Assembly (NCBI GenBank): GCA_027036135.1
Contig: JALVSY010000016.1
Location: forward strand, 434,001-498,000
DNA from: Pyrodictiaceae archaeon
GTDB lineage: Archaea > Thermoproteota > Thermoprotei_A > Sulfolobales > Pyrodictiaceae
DNA length: 64,000 nucleotides
Reading direction: 5' to 3'
Shown here: in pieces, positions 31,450 to 40,475 of the stretch
Layout of the letters: each line of letters starts with the position of its first letter
How positions within the stretch are numbered: the first letter of the stretch is position 1
Notes under the pieces: model-generated
What the model was told of the DNA's origin: nothing
The model's input: only the letters and a program-made list of their open reading frames with translations
Database searches by the model: none
Translations under genes and position numbers: made by a program

Positions 31450-31758
31450 GTGTCGCTTATTAATCGCCTTCTTGAGGAAATGGATAAGGAGCCCGAAGCC
31501 GCTAAGAAGCTTGCCAAGAGACTAGCAGCTGATATTGCCTCAGAGGGGTCCCTAAGAAGCCTATTATTAGAGGCGCTGCTTAGAGAGGCCGCTACTAAGG
31601 ATGACATAGCGAGACTTGAACAGCGACTTGGAGAGAGAATAGATCGGTTAGAGGAGCGCATGGATAGTCTCATTAAGTGGATTATAGGGCTTCTTGTGAC
31701 TATATGGGGCACAGTAGCCGTGATAGGCTTGGCGGTGCTAAGGGTGCTAGCGCACTAA
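31450..31758 (+). CDS. small coiled-coil protein with C-terminal TM
   Basis: LEQRLGERIDRLEERMDSLIKWIIGLLVTIWGTVAVIGLAVLRVL. Confidence 0.65.
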   Translation: MSLINRLLEEMDKEPEAAKKLAKRLAADIASEGSLRSLLLEALLREAATKDDIARLEQRLGERIDRLEERMDSLIKWIIGLLVTIWGTVAVIGLAVLRVLAH

Positions 31759-32005
31759 GGGTCTTTGTTCTCTATGCTTATGCTCTTACTTTACTATTAT
31801 TGTCTCTTTCTTGGCAAGAGACCTTGTTTTCATAGACAATAGGCCTTATTAGCAGTGGTGGCGGGAATGATAGTAATGATAGTAATAAGGGGGAACGAGA
31901 TGTCGTTCTTCTCCCCTTGTGCTTTTAGGAGATACTAACAAGATAGATAGAGAAATAGAAAAGTGCATAGTAGTAACCATTTAATGCACAATGAATCTCC
32001 TTACG

Positions 32006-33526
32006 CTATGTGCTTGCGGCTATTCGTCTTTTCAGAATTCTCGGTGCCTGCGTTACCATGGTTCTGGTCATTATTTTTAATGCTGTCTTCTTATCACGTA
32101 TATTTATCTCGGAGAAGCTCTTCACTATTCTCGGATCCTCCTTTATCCTCCTTATCCAAGTCCTCATGGCGTCTAGTGCTTCTCCTATTAGGGCATTCAC
32201 TATTTTTCGTATTAGCGGGTTCTTGAGGCCTCTTAGCAGGACAGGGTATATGTACTCGGAGAACCTTATGCTGTGCTCCCAGCCAGCAACAATGGCTTCA
32301 ACAGCTTCCTGCGGTATCTCCTCCCATGTCATGAACTCTGCTCGTTTCTCTATCCTTGTCCCGCCTATTGGTACTAGGAATAAGGGGTATATCCAGCCCC
32401 GGAACCCCTCTTCCACGAGCCTGTCTATGAGCTCTGTTGTCCTGACATAGTCCTCGGGGGTGGCGTCTGGGAAGCCTATTATGTAGGTGAGGCATGGGTA
32501 CATGTAGTTATCGTTGAGGAGCTTACTTCCTTCGACTACTACCCATGGCCAGTCCTCGGGTTTCCAGGGATAAGGCTTGCCTCGGAAGTACTTCGCGACT
32601 ATTCTCGGGCTACCGCTCTCGAGCCCGACCTGCGGGAAGATGGGGCTCTTCTCCGACAAGCCATTTATGTCGCTTATGAATCTTACCGCGTCCTTGAGCA
32701 CCAGCGCGGATGACAAGGTTATGTGCGAGAAGGTTATCTGCTCGACGCCGTAGCTTTTTACAGCCTTATAGGTCTCCGCGAAGAGTTTCTTAACAGCCTC
32801 ACCGTTAAGGTGTAGGCCCTTGGCACCGTAAAGGAGCACGTCTTCCGTTACAAACTCTATTACCTTTGCCCCTGTTCTAGCATTCAGCTCCGCTTCTCTG
32901 AGAACCGTATCGAGGGGTATTGAGCGGAAGAAGAAGGTAGTTGGTTTGCAGAACTGACAGCCTCGTGGACATCCACGTGTTATTTGGACTAGGCCGTTCC
33001 TTGAGGGGGTTATTATGGGTGGTATCTCGTCGGGCGGTACTATTCTCCCCGCAACATATCTTGGAACCTTCTCGCCACCTAGGATCTTCTTGACGAGAAG
33101 CGGGAAGTCTAGCTCAGCCTCTCCATCATAGACAACGTCTATCCCGAATCTGTCCTCACGTCCTCGTAGCTGCCAGACCCCCGGACCGCCAACAACTACT
33201 CGGAAGCCGTAGCGCTTCTTAAGCCGCTTGACCTTCTCCATGAGTTTCTCGAACTCTAGCGCTGTGCAGGTCTTCCCGCCACCAGTCATCACCCTCAATG
33301 TCCAGGATACAGGTGCTAAGCCCTGGGGGTCAACTGTGTGAATACCCAGTATCTCTGTATCCTTATCAACTACTTTCTCAAGCTTCTCGGGGGGAGTAAT
33401 AATTACATCCTCTATCCTAAACCCCGCAGCCACTAATGCCGCCTCAACCTTAGCAAGGCCGTAGGGGGCGTAGAGGGCTCTCCCATTCTCGTCGAGTGTT
33501 CTCGGTGCAAGGATATGATACTCCAC
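32006..33526 (-). CDS. radical SAM protein
   Basis: CPRGCQFC cluster motif, preceding VVGGPGVWQL cobalamin-binding-like domain. Confidence 0.88.
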   Translation of the reverse strand: MEYHILAPRTLDENGRALYAPYGLAKVEAALVAAGFRIEDVIITPPEKLEKVVDKDTEILGIHTVDPQGLAPVSWTLRVMTGGGKTCTALEFEKLMEKVKRLKKRYGFRVVVGGPGVWQLRGREDRFGIDVVYDGEAELDFPLLVKKILGGEKVPRYVAGRIVPPDEIPPIITPSRNGLVQITRGCPRGCQFCKPTTFFFRSIPLDTVLREAELNARTGAKVIEFVTEDVLLYGAKGLHLNGEAVKKLFAETYKAVKSYGVEQITFSHITLSSALVLKDAVRFISDINGLSEKSPIFPQVGLESGSPRIVAKYFRGKPYPWKPEDWPWVVVEGSKLLNDNYMYPCLTYIIGFPDATPEDYVRTTELIDRLVEEGFRGWIYPLFLVPIGGTRIEKRAEFMTWEEIPQEAVEAIVAGWEHSIRFSEYIYPVLLRGLKNPLIRKIVNALIGEALDAMRTWIRRIKEDPRIVKSFSEINIRDKKTALKIMTRTMVTQAPRILKRRIAAST

Positions 33527-33802
33527 GAAGCGCGGTATGAGCCGTGCGGGTAGGCAGAGCCCAAACCCAAGTGCATCTACTCCACCAAAGTCCGTGAAGA
33601 GAGCCCGGTCGGCTGTGAGAACTATCCTAGCCGTCCGGGCACCACCTCAGTTATTTTAACATGTGATAAACCCCCGTATTTAGCTTATCACCGATGATTC
33701 TCAAGACCTAGTTACAGGTTCGCAAAGAGAACCCGGCGAGAAGCAACAATAGCTTAATTATTTCCCCTGGGCCCTCTGGAGAGCAATAAGGGTGTCCAGA
33801 TA

Positions 33803-34213
33803 GTGTCTGGTGTTCTTAGTAGCCTTCTTCTCGGCTATCGGCTTAACTTAGAGAAGGCTGAGGGCTTGGAGGAGAAGGGGCTTCTTGTCCCAGCGGCTTA
33901 TCACCTATATGTTGCTCTCCAGCTTCGTGCATCTGCTCTCCTCTACCTAGTGGATCCCGGTTCTAGCCATAATTGCTCCGTGTCGGTTATCCTCCGCTTG
34001 ATTGAGAAGAGGCTCCGTGAGCGGGGCTTCGCTGGGCTCGCCGAGAGGGTTGGGAAGCTGGTTGAGGAGTATCGTGACGCTATTGTGTGGGCTGAGAAGG
34101 TGCATACACTGGCTATGTATAAGCCCGTGGAGATAGACAGGGATAAGATGAGGAGGGTCAAGGAGCTTATAGAGAGGCTCGATGAGCTGGAGAGGGTATT
34201 GACTAGGCGCTAG
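33803..34213 (+). CDS. HEPN-like domain protein
   Basis: Helical 136 aa ORF with YHLYVALQLRASALLYLV; GTG start; weak family match. Confidence 0.5.
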   Translation: MSGVLSSLLLGYRLNLEKAEGLEEKGLLVPAAYHLYVALQLRASALLYLVDPGSSHNCSVSVILRLIEKRLRERGFAGLAERVGKLVEEYRDAIVWAEKVHTLAMYKPVEIDRDKMRRVKELIERLDELERVLTRR

Positions 34214-34509
34214 TCGCTGCACTCTGCCCCAGTGTCTAGCCCGTCTAGGAGCCCTGCCTCGCGTAGTCTCCTCGTGGCCTCTTGGTATGCCGTGATTATC
34301 TTCTTTGCTTCCTCTGTTAGCTTTGAGCCTCGCTTATCGCTCACTACTAGCCTCTTTCCTAGTAGTTTCTCGGCTTGCTTGATCCTTGTCCATAATCTGC
34401 GATAGTTTATGCCTAGCTTCTCTGCTGCTGAGCGGAGGCTCCCTGCCTCCTCTATGGCTTGGAGCGCTGCTACTAGTCCTCGTCCCCCTATCCGGGTCTC
34501 GTTGCACAC
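34210..34509 (-). CDS. ModE-like winged HTH regulator
   Basis: LVAALQAIEEAGSLRSAAEKLGINYRRLWTRIKQAEKLLGKRLV. Confidence 0.8.
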   Translation of the reverse strand: MCNETRIGGRGLVAALQAIEEAGSLRSAAEKLGINYRRLWTRIKQAEKLLGKRLVVSDKRGSKLTEEAKKIITAYQEATRRLREAGLLDGLDTGAECSD

Positions 34510-34660
34510 TATGTAGAGGATTGGCTCTATTCTTATTCTTCCCGTTATGGGTCACCGTTTAGTAGACTTTGTGTGATATTTTTAGTTGTTTTTTGGCCGT
34601 AAGTGTCCGGGTACGTGTTTTTCTATTGTCTCTTGTTCTTGCTTTAAGCGGTGGCGCCTA

Positions 34661-35626
34661 GTGAAGGCATCACATCTTGCCCTCGCAGTGATCATCGCTG
34701 CCATTATAGTAACAGGCACGGTCATAGCAATCCATAAAGCCGAGCATAACGTCCACCCAGTAGGCATAAGGCTAGGCGTTGAGTTTAACACCCATGCGAC
34801 AGCTGCGTGGATAGCTCTATCAGAGCACCTCTTCTCCCAGCACGGGCTCAGAGTAGAAAAAGTAATCAAGTTCAGGACGGGCCCCGAGCTTGCAGCAGCA
34901 TTTGCCCGCGGAGACATAGATGCTGCTTGGGCATGCCTAGCACCAATAGTAAAAATGATAGACAAAGGAGCCAAGCTCTACATAGTTGAAGCAGCCCATT
35001 ACTATGGATACGGGTGCGTAGGTAGCCCGCACATAAAGAGCATAGAGGATCTCAAGAAGCTTGGCAGGGAGCCAGTCATAGCAATACCTGGGAAAGCTAG
35101 TCAAGTCCACCCGATGCTTCTCCTAGCTGAGGAGAAATACGGGTTCCACGCAAAAATCGTCTACATAAAGCCTCCAGCAATACTCTCTGCTGTCCTAAAA
35201 GGCTCTGTTGACGCAGCATGCATCCCGGAGCCTCTGCTAAGCGTTGCTCTCAACAAGGGACTTCACCTATTGTTCCTTGCCCAGCAAGTGTGGCCGAGCA
35301 TGCCAGGCAGCTACCTGGTAGTATCGCAACGATTCCTCAAAGAGCACCCGGAGGCGGTTTGTAAGCTGGCAGAGGTAAACGAGGAGGCTACAAGCCTCAT
35401 CTACAAGGACCCCGGGAAAGCAGTAGACATTGACGCGAAGATGCTAGGCCTACCAGCCTCGGTTATAAACGAGAGCCTAAAGCACCTCTACTTCACGACA
35501 AGGCTCAACGTGGCAGAGATGCAGAAAATGGTCGATATCATGTACGAGCACGGCCTAATAAGGCACGACATAAACATTTCGAAATACATAGTGAACCTTG
35601 GTAAGCTCTGCGGAAAGCACAGCTGA
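34661..35626 (+). CDS. ABC transporter substrate-binding protein (NMT1/TauA/SsuA-like)
   Basis: N-terminal TM, GIRLGVEFNTHATAAWIALSEHLFSQHGL...FARGDIDAAW; GTG start chosen. Confidence 0.82.
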   Translation: MKASHLALAVIIAAIIVTGTVIAIHKAEHNVHPVGIRLGVEFNTHATAAWIALSEHLFSQHGLRVEKVIKFRTGPELAAAFARGDIDAAWACLAPIVKMIDKGAKLYIVEAAHYYGYGCVGSPHIKSIEDLKKLGREPVIAIPGKASQVHPMLLLAEEKYGFHAKIVYIKPPAILSAVLKGSVDAACIPEPLLSVALNKGLHLLFLAQQVWPSMPGSYLVVSQRFLKEHPEAVCKLAEVNEEATSLIYKDPGKAVDIDAKMLGLPASVINESLKHLYFTTRLNVAEMQKMVDIMYEHGLIRHDINISKYIVNLGKLCGKHS

Positions 35627-35650
35627 GAAACCGAGAGCATTGCGTCAAGG

Positions 35651-36457
35651 GTGCTCGGCGTCTTGAGGAACCGGGTTAACACAGCACTGGCTTACATCGC
35701 GCTAATAGGTATCTGGCAACTCATAGCCAGCGCTGCAAGAACCCCCTGGATAGTAGGGCCAATCGATATTCTCCGCGCCCTCCTCAACGAGGCCTTCTTG
35801 TCTAGGCTTGTAGCCGCATACACCGATACACTAGTCCGGTCCCTTGCGGGGTTTACTGGCGGCCTTGTTCTCGGCGTCTCGCTTGGGGTATTAACGGGTC
35901 TTCTCTCCATGAAGCTGGGCGGTGTATTTGAGAGCTTAGCAGCATTTGCTGCCTCTGTACCAGGTGTAGCTTGGATACCCCTGCTCATAGCGGTTATGGG
36001 GATTAATTCCTTCCTCTTACCCGTAACGGCTAGCATACTTGCCTCGTTCCCGCCGATATTCTACCAAATCTACTCGGCTCTAAGGAGTATTGATCCAAGC
36101 GAGGTAGAGGTAGCCGTAACACTTGGGGCTGATAACCAGTTCCTCTGGAGGACAATAATAATGCCGAAGCTAATGGCTTCTCTCTTCCCGGCGTTAAAGA
36201 TTGAGGCTGTGCTTGCCTGGAAAATAGTATTCGCTGTGGAAATGATAGCGGCGACCAGCGGGCTAGGCTACCTAGCCATGATGTACGCCGACCTACTAGA
36301 TGTACCACACGTCGCAGTACTGGTGATAGTGCTCACGCTGAGCGTGGCCCTAATGGTGAAACTAGTCTCACTCTTAGAGAAACTCGTACTAGGCAAACTA
36401 GGCCTAGGTGTAGAGCAATGGGGCTCCATATACGTATACGCCGGGCAGGGATACTAA
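35651..36457 (+). CDS. ABC transporter permease (TauC/SsuC-like)
   Basis: Permease loop EVEVAVTLGADNQFLWRTIIMPKLMASLFPALK. Confidence 0.88.
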   Translation: MLGVLRNRVNTALAYIALIGIWQLIASAARTPWIVGPIDILRALLNEAFLSRLVAAYTDTLVRSLAGFTGGLVLGVSLGVLTGLLSMKLGGVFESLAAFAASVPGVAWIPLLIAVMGINSFLLPVTASILASFPPIFYQIYSALRSIDPSEVEVAVTLGADNQFLWRTIIMPKLMASLFPALKIEAVLAWKIVFAVEMIAATSGLGYLAMMYADLLDVPHVAVLVIVLTLSVALMVKLVSLLEKLVLGKLGLGVEQWGSIYVYAGQGY

Positions 36458-37086
36458 GAGACATAAGCCTAGACCTTCCCAGTTGCGGGGTCATACTAGT
36501 ACTTGGGCCCAATGGCGCCGGGAAAACAACGCTACTCAAGACAATAGCGGGCGTGGTAAAAGCAGACGCAGAAATAATACTGAATAGTACACCGTTGCAT
36601 AAGCTCCCGCCAAGCAAGAGAATGATAGGCTATGTGCCACAGAACCTGGCACTATTCCGCCACATGAGCGTCTACGACAACATAGCCTACGGGCTAAGAG
36701 CCCGCCGCTTACCCGAGAACCTTGTCGAGGAACGGGTAAGGGAGATCGCGGCCAGGCTAGGCATACAGCACCTCCTAGCAAGAATGCCATGGCAACTAAG
36801 CGGGGGAGAGCAGCAAAGAGTAGCACTCGCAAGAGCCCTAGTACTAGACACAAAGCTCCTCCTACTCGACGAGGCGTTCGACCACATAGATGAGGAGACG
36901 CGAAGCGAGCTAATGAGGCTAGTAAGTAGCGAGGCAGAGCAGAGAAAAATACCAGTGATAATGGTCACGCATCACCCAAGCGAAGCCAGGAAACACATGA
37001 ACGTAAAGGCAATAGTAAAGCTACGGGATGGAAGACTAGTATCCGTGGAGAACCTCGTGGAGGCAGCAGCCCTAGTAAGAGTCTAA
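36418..37086 (+). CDS. ABC transporter ATP-binding protein
   Basis: GPNGAGKTT, LSGGEQQRVALARAL, LLLLDEAFDHID. Confidence 0.93.
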   Translation: MGLHIRIRRAGILRDISLDLPSCGVILVLGPNGAGKTTLLKTIAGVVKADAEIILNSTPLHKLPPSKRMIGYVPQNLALFRHMSVYDNIAYGLRARRLPENLVEERVREIAARLGIQHLLARMPWQLSGGEQQRVALARALVLDTKLLLLDEAFDHIDEETRSELMRLVSSEAEQRKIPVIMVTHHPSEARKHMNVKAIVKLRDGRLVSVENLVEAAALVRV

Positions 37087-37174
37087 GAGTCTAAGCACCT
37101 CTTCTAGGAGCGCATAGGGCTCATAGAAAAATATATGGCGAGGTTATTGTCTAAGGGCTTATCTTTGCTCTTCT

Positions 37175-38233
37175 TTACTCTTGTGTCATATTGACTATTG
37201 CGTGTGGGTTGAATACTCGGAGCGTTATTGTCTCCCATGCTCTGAACTTGTGCCCGGTCTCCTCTAGCCCTATGTAGTCTACCTTGGTGTCGATGCCTAC
37301 TACTATGTCGAGCCCGGTCTTCTCTGCCGAGACCAGTATTGCTTGCTCCTGCGACAAGAACGGCGTCTTTACTACCTTGGCTAGCTTCTCTATCCTGGAT
37401 AACTCCATTACGCCAGTACGCTCGTGTACTGCTAGTAGCTTAGCGTAGCGCTGCGGGGAGACCAGTAGGACATAGGGGCCCCTAAACCCCTCTGCCTCGA
37501 GCCCGGCTACTGCGCGGGCAACATCATCTACCGCCTCTCCCGGCCTCTCCCACGAACCTATACTCGTTCTCAGCGAGTCCTTTGCCTCAAGCAGCCTGGT
37601 TACTAGGAGCTTCTCCTCCTCGGCTACGAAGCGCTTAGCAGCGTACTCCACCAAGGGCTCCAAGGGCTCTCCTAGGCGCTCGTGCCGGTTGAGCAGCCTC
37701 TGGGGCACAACGAGCTCTATTGCTACCTCTCGTAGCGGTATAACGGTCTCGGATTCAACGCCTACACCGGCCTCGCTGAAGGTCACACTAGGCGCGACAA
37801 CGTAGTCTATTCCGGGCCCGAGAACAGTGACAGGGAACACCCTCCTAATACTCCTCGCCGAGTCCGCAACCCCTCTAAAGAGCCTAGAAATCTTCTCCTC
37901 GAATCCCTCCTCGCTGGGAGGATCGGCAGGGTCATCCCCGCCACTCTTCTTCTCTGTTAGCTCTACTACCTCTTCGGCTCCTTTCCGGAGTTCCTCAGCC
38001 TGCTCTGGGTCAAGCCTCTTCAATAGCTCGAGGAACTCGCCGACATGCGTCTTCTCCTCCCGGGCAACATCGGCGAAGACCTTCTTAGCGTCCTCCAAGG
38101 GGGCTCGCTCAGCGACTTGTAGGTAGAAGCTAATAGCATCAAGCTCAGCTATAACAGCTAGGCGCAGGGCATCGATGAGGTCCTTCTCGGAGAGCTTATC
38201 CTTAGAAAGCTCCAAGGGATGGCGAGCAAACAC
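37175..38233 (-). CDS. encapsulin shell protein with N-terminal fused ferritin-like/rubrerythrin-type domain
   Basis: N-terminal AELDAISFYLQVAERAPLEDAKKVFADVAREEKTHVGEFL; C-terminal family 1 encapsulin (linocin M18-like) pattern GPYVLLVSPQRYAKLLAVHERTG...VGIDTKVDYIG...FRAWETITLRVFNPHAIVNM. Confidence 0.85.
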   Translation of the reverse strand: MFARHPLELSKDKLSEKDLIDALRLAVIAELDAISFYLQVAERAPLEDAKKVFADVAREEKTHVGEFLELLKRLDPEQAEELRKGAEEVVELTEKKSGGDDPADPPSEEGFEEKISRLFRGVADSARSIRRVFPVTVLGPGIDYVVAPSVTFSEAGVGVESETVIPLREVAIELVVPQRLLNRHERLGEPLEPLVEYAAKRFVAEEEKLLVTRLLEAKDSLRTSIGSWERPGEAVDDVARAVAGLEAEGFRGPYVLLVSPQRYAKLLAVHERTGVMELSRIEKLAKVVKTPFLSQEQAILVSAEKTGLDIVVGIDTKVDYIGLEETGHKFRAWETITLRVFNPHAIVNMTQE

Positions 38234-38321
38234 TCAGAGAGCACCTCCTCTCTGGTATCTGGGAGAGGTGCCCAGAGGGATAAGACTCCTACCACGAAGA
38301 GAATAGAGACCTCTACGGTAA

Positions 38322-38873
38322 ATGGGAGGCGCTAAACACTTGTCCGCACGTCTACGACGACTAGGAGCTACGAGTACTGCGAAGACCGCTGTGGAGCGGT
38401 GGCTAAGCGAGGCAAACCTGTGGCTCGAGGAGTTCTACGCCGAGCGTACCAAGTCCCCTAGGCAGAGCTTGAACAAGGTGTTTACAGCGTGGAAGGCCCT
38501 AGTAGCGGTACTACCCCAGCTAGCCTCAGAGCTAGACCCCGTGCTCCGGGAAGAGCTTCGCCGAAGAGGCTTCACCGAGGACGGTGCCGTTAAGGTCACT
38601 ACCGCTACTGCGCCTAAGATAAGCCACCTAGTCGCCGAGAAAGCCGAGCAGGAACCGGTGCGCGAGCTAGCCCAGAGCCTCCTCAGCCTCCACAAAGGCG
38701 CCTACATACTGCACACGGCCTTCTACGAGGGCCCAGAGCACGCAGGGTTCACTGGAACCGAGGAGGCCCTCGAAACAGCGATAAGGCTCGCCGAGAAGCT
38801 CCAAGAAGTAGCGGGGCGGCTCCAAGACCTTGTTCGAAACCCTAGACTGAAACGGGACATAACGAACTCCTAG
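38322..38873 (+). CDS. PaREP1/HEPN-like protein
   Basis: Helical ORF with FTAWKALVAVL...LLSLHKGAYILHTAFYEGP pattern like PaREP1 families. Confidence 0.55.
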   Translation: MGGAKHLSARLRRLGATSTAKTAVERWLSEANLWLEEFYAERTKSPRQSLNKVFTAWKALVAVLPQLASELDPVLREELRRRGFTEDGAVKVTTATAPKISHLVAEKAEQEPVRELAQSLLSLHKGAYILHTAFYEGPEHAGFTGTEEALETAIRLAEKLQEVAGRLQDLVRNPRLKRDITNS

Positions 38874-38891
38874 ACTCGTGGGAACCAGCTG

Positions 38892-40295
38892 TTGACTATA
38901 CGCTCAGTAATAGGTGTTCTTGTAGTTGTCCTCCTGCTAGCCATGGCATCCATAGCTTATCTTGCTACCCATCATGCTCCTAGTTCTAGCGCTCCTCATG
39001 CAAGCAGGGCTGTGAGCACTAGTACGTCTAGAGCAATCACTGACACAGCTACGCAGCCAGTGGCCAGTAGGACGACTACGGTTATGCAGGGAGGCCTTGT
39101 TTCGCTTATTTATCGGCGCCTAGGCTACCCCATAATCCACTACTATGTCCCAAAGGAACTAGGACTAGGTAACGAGGAGGTAGCAGCAGTTTACGCAGTC
39201 CACGCCTATGGCTCGGAGGAGCCAATAGGCTACATCAATATAGAGGGGCTCCTAGGCCTGAGACAGGTCCTCCGAAGAGCGCTGAGCGTGCTGGGCAGCA
39301 ACTATAGCCTAGTGAGGGCAGAGTATGTACCTGGCCTCGTAGTCAATGATACTCTCGTTAAGAGGCCTCGCTGGGTCCTCGTGCTCGCAAAGACCTATAA
39401 GGGGTATAGGCTCTGGCCCCGTTGCTGCGGCGATGTAGTGGCTGAGGTAGACGCGCTCAACGGCTCAGTAAAGCTGCTCCAGAGAGGCAACTATATGGAG
39501 CCAAAGAGCTCGGTTCTGCTACCGAGCCAGGATAAGCTAGCCTCCATGAGCCCAGAGCAACTAGTGAGGAGAGCCCTTAGGCAGATACTGAGCCTCTACA
39601 AGGGCTGGGGGAGACAAGTCCTAGAGGACGCACTGGCCAATAGGACGCGCTACGACTATAGTATTGATCTGCGCATAGCCCGGCTAGGCGATGAGAGCAA
39701 CGAACTCCTCTCAGCACAAAGCACGGTAACTAAGGAGTTCCTCGGCCAGCCCCGCCTCTACTGGGTAATAACAATAGAGGCTGACCACGTTATAGCAAGC
39801 GCACTAGTAGATGCGGTAACCGGGCGGCTTGCAAGCTACATCGTGGAGCCCCTATGGCCACGGACACCATGGGCAGAGCTACTAGTAGAGCCAACCTACC
39901 CGGGCAAACCAATCAACGTAACTAGGAGTATCAAGGGCCTCGGAGAAACAACCGTCACATTGGTACACGTGCTCCCCGTGAAGACGGGCGAGAAAGGAAC
40001 CCTAGCCCTAGTAGCCTATTGGAGAACCCATGTCAACCCAGCAGCGATAAAGACAGCGCCAAAGATAATCCTAGAGCCGAAAACCATAGAGACCAAGTGG
40101 ATCAAGCTAATTCCTCTCAACAACACAGTAGTCGTAGAGCCCAGCACCGGGGCAAAGAACCAAATACTCTACAAGTACAGAGTGAGCGCCAGTGCTAGCT
40201 CAGGCATATACGTGGCGGAGATAAAGCTAAGCGAACAAGTAGTAGGCTACCAAAACATCTCGCGTTGCATCCCATTAGTTATTGACATAGGTTAA
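38892..40295 (+). CDS. hypothetical secreted/membrane-anchored protein
   Basis: N-terminal TM/signal IGVLVVVLLLAMASIAYLATHH then Ser/Thr-rich linker. Confidence 0.65.
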   Translation: MTIRSVIGVLVVVLLLAMASIAYLATHHAPSSSAPHASRAVSTSTSRAITDTATQPVASRTTTVMQGGLVSLIYRRLGYPIIHYYVPKELGLGNEEVAAVYAVHAYGSEEPIGYINIEGLLGLRQVLRRALSVLGSNYSLVRAEYVPGLVVNDTLVKRPRWVLVLAKTYKGYRLWPRCCGDVVAEVDALNGSVKLLQRGNYMEPKSSVLLPSQDKLASMSPEQLVRRALRQILSLYKGWGRQVLEDALANRTRYDYSIDLRIARLGDESNELLSAQSTVTKEFLGQPRLYWVITIEADHVIASALVDAVTGRLASYIVEPLWPRTPWAELLVEPTYPGKPINVTRSIKGLGETTVTLVHVLPVKTGEKGTLALVAYWRTHVNPAAIKTAPKIILEPKTIETKWIKLIPLNNTVVVEPSTGAKNQILYKYRVSASASSGIYVAEIKLSEQVVGYQNISRCIPLVIDIG

Positions 40296-40475
40296 TAGCG
40301 ATGCTCCAAGACCCTGTAGAATGATTAATTAAGAACGTCTATAGCATCTTTGATGCGTAAGAATTGGTTCAGAATAATGCAATTAACGGTATGAAAATAA
40401 TTAATATATGTCTCCTTTAGAGCGTATTTATACTTTGCTCTACATGGCATTTTCACTCAATTATATAAGTAGTCG

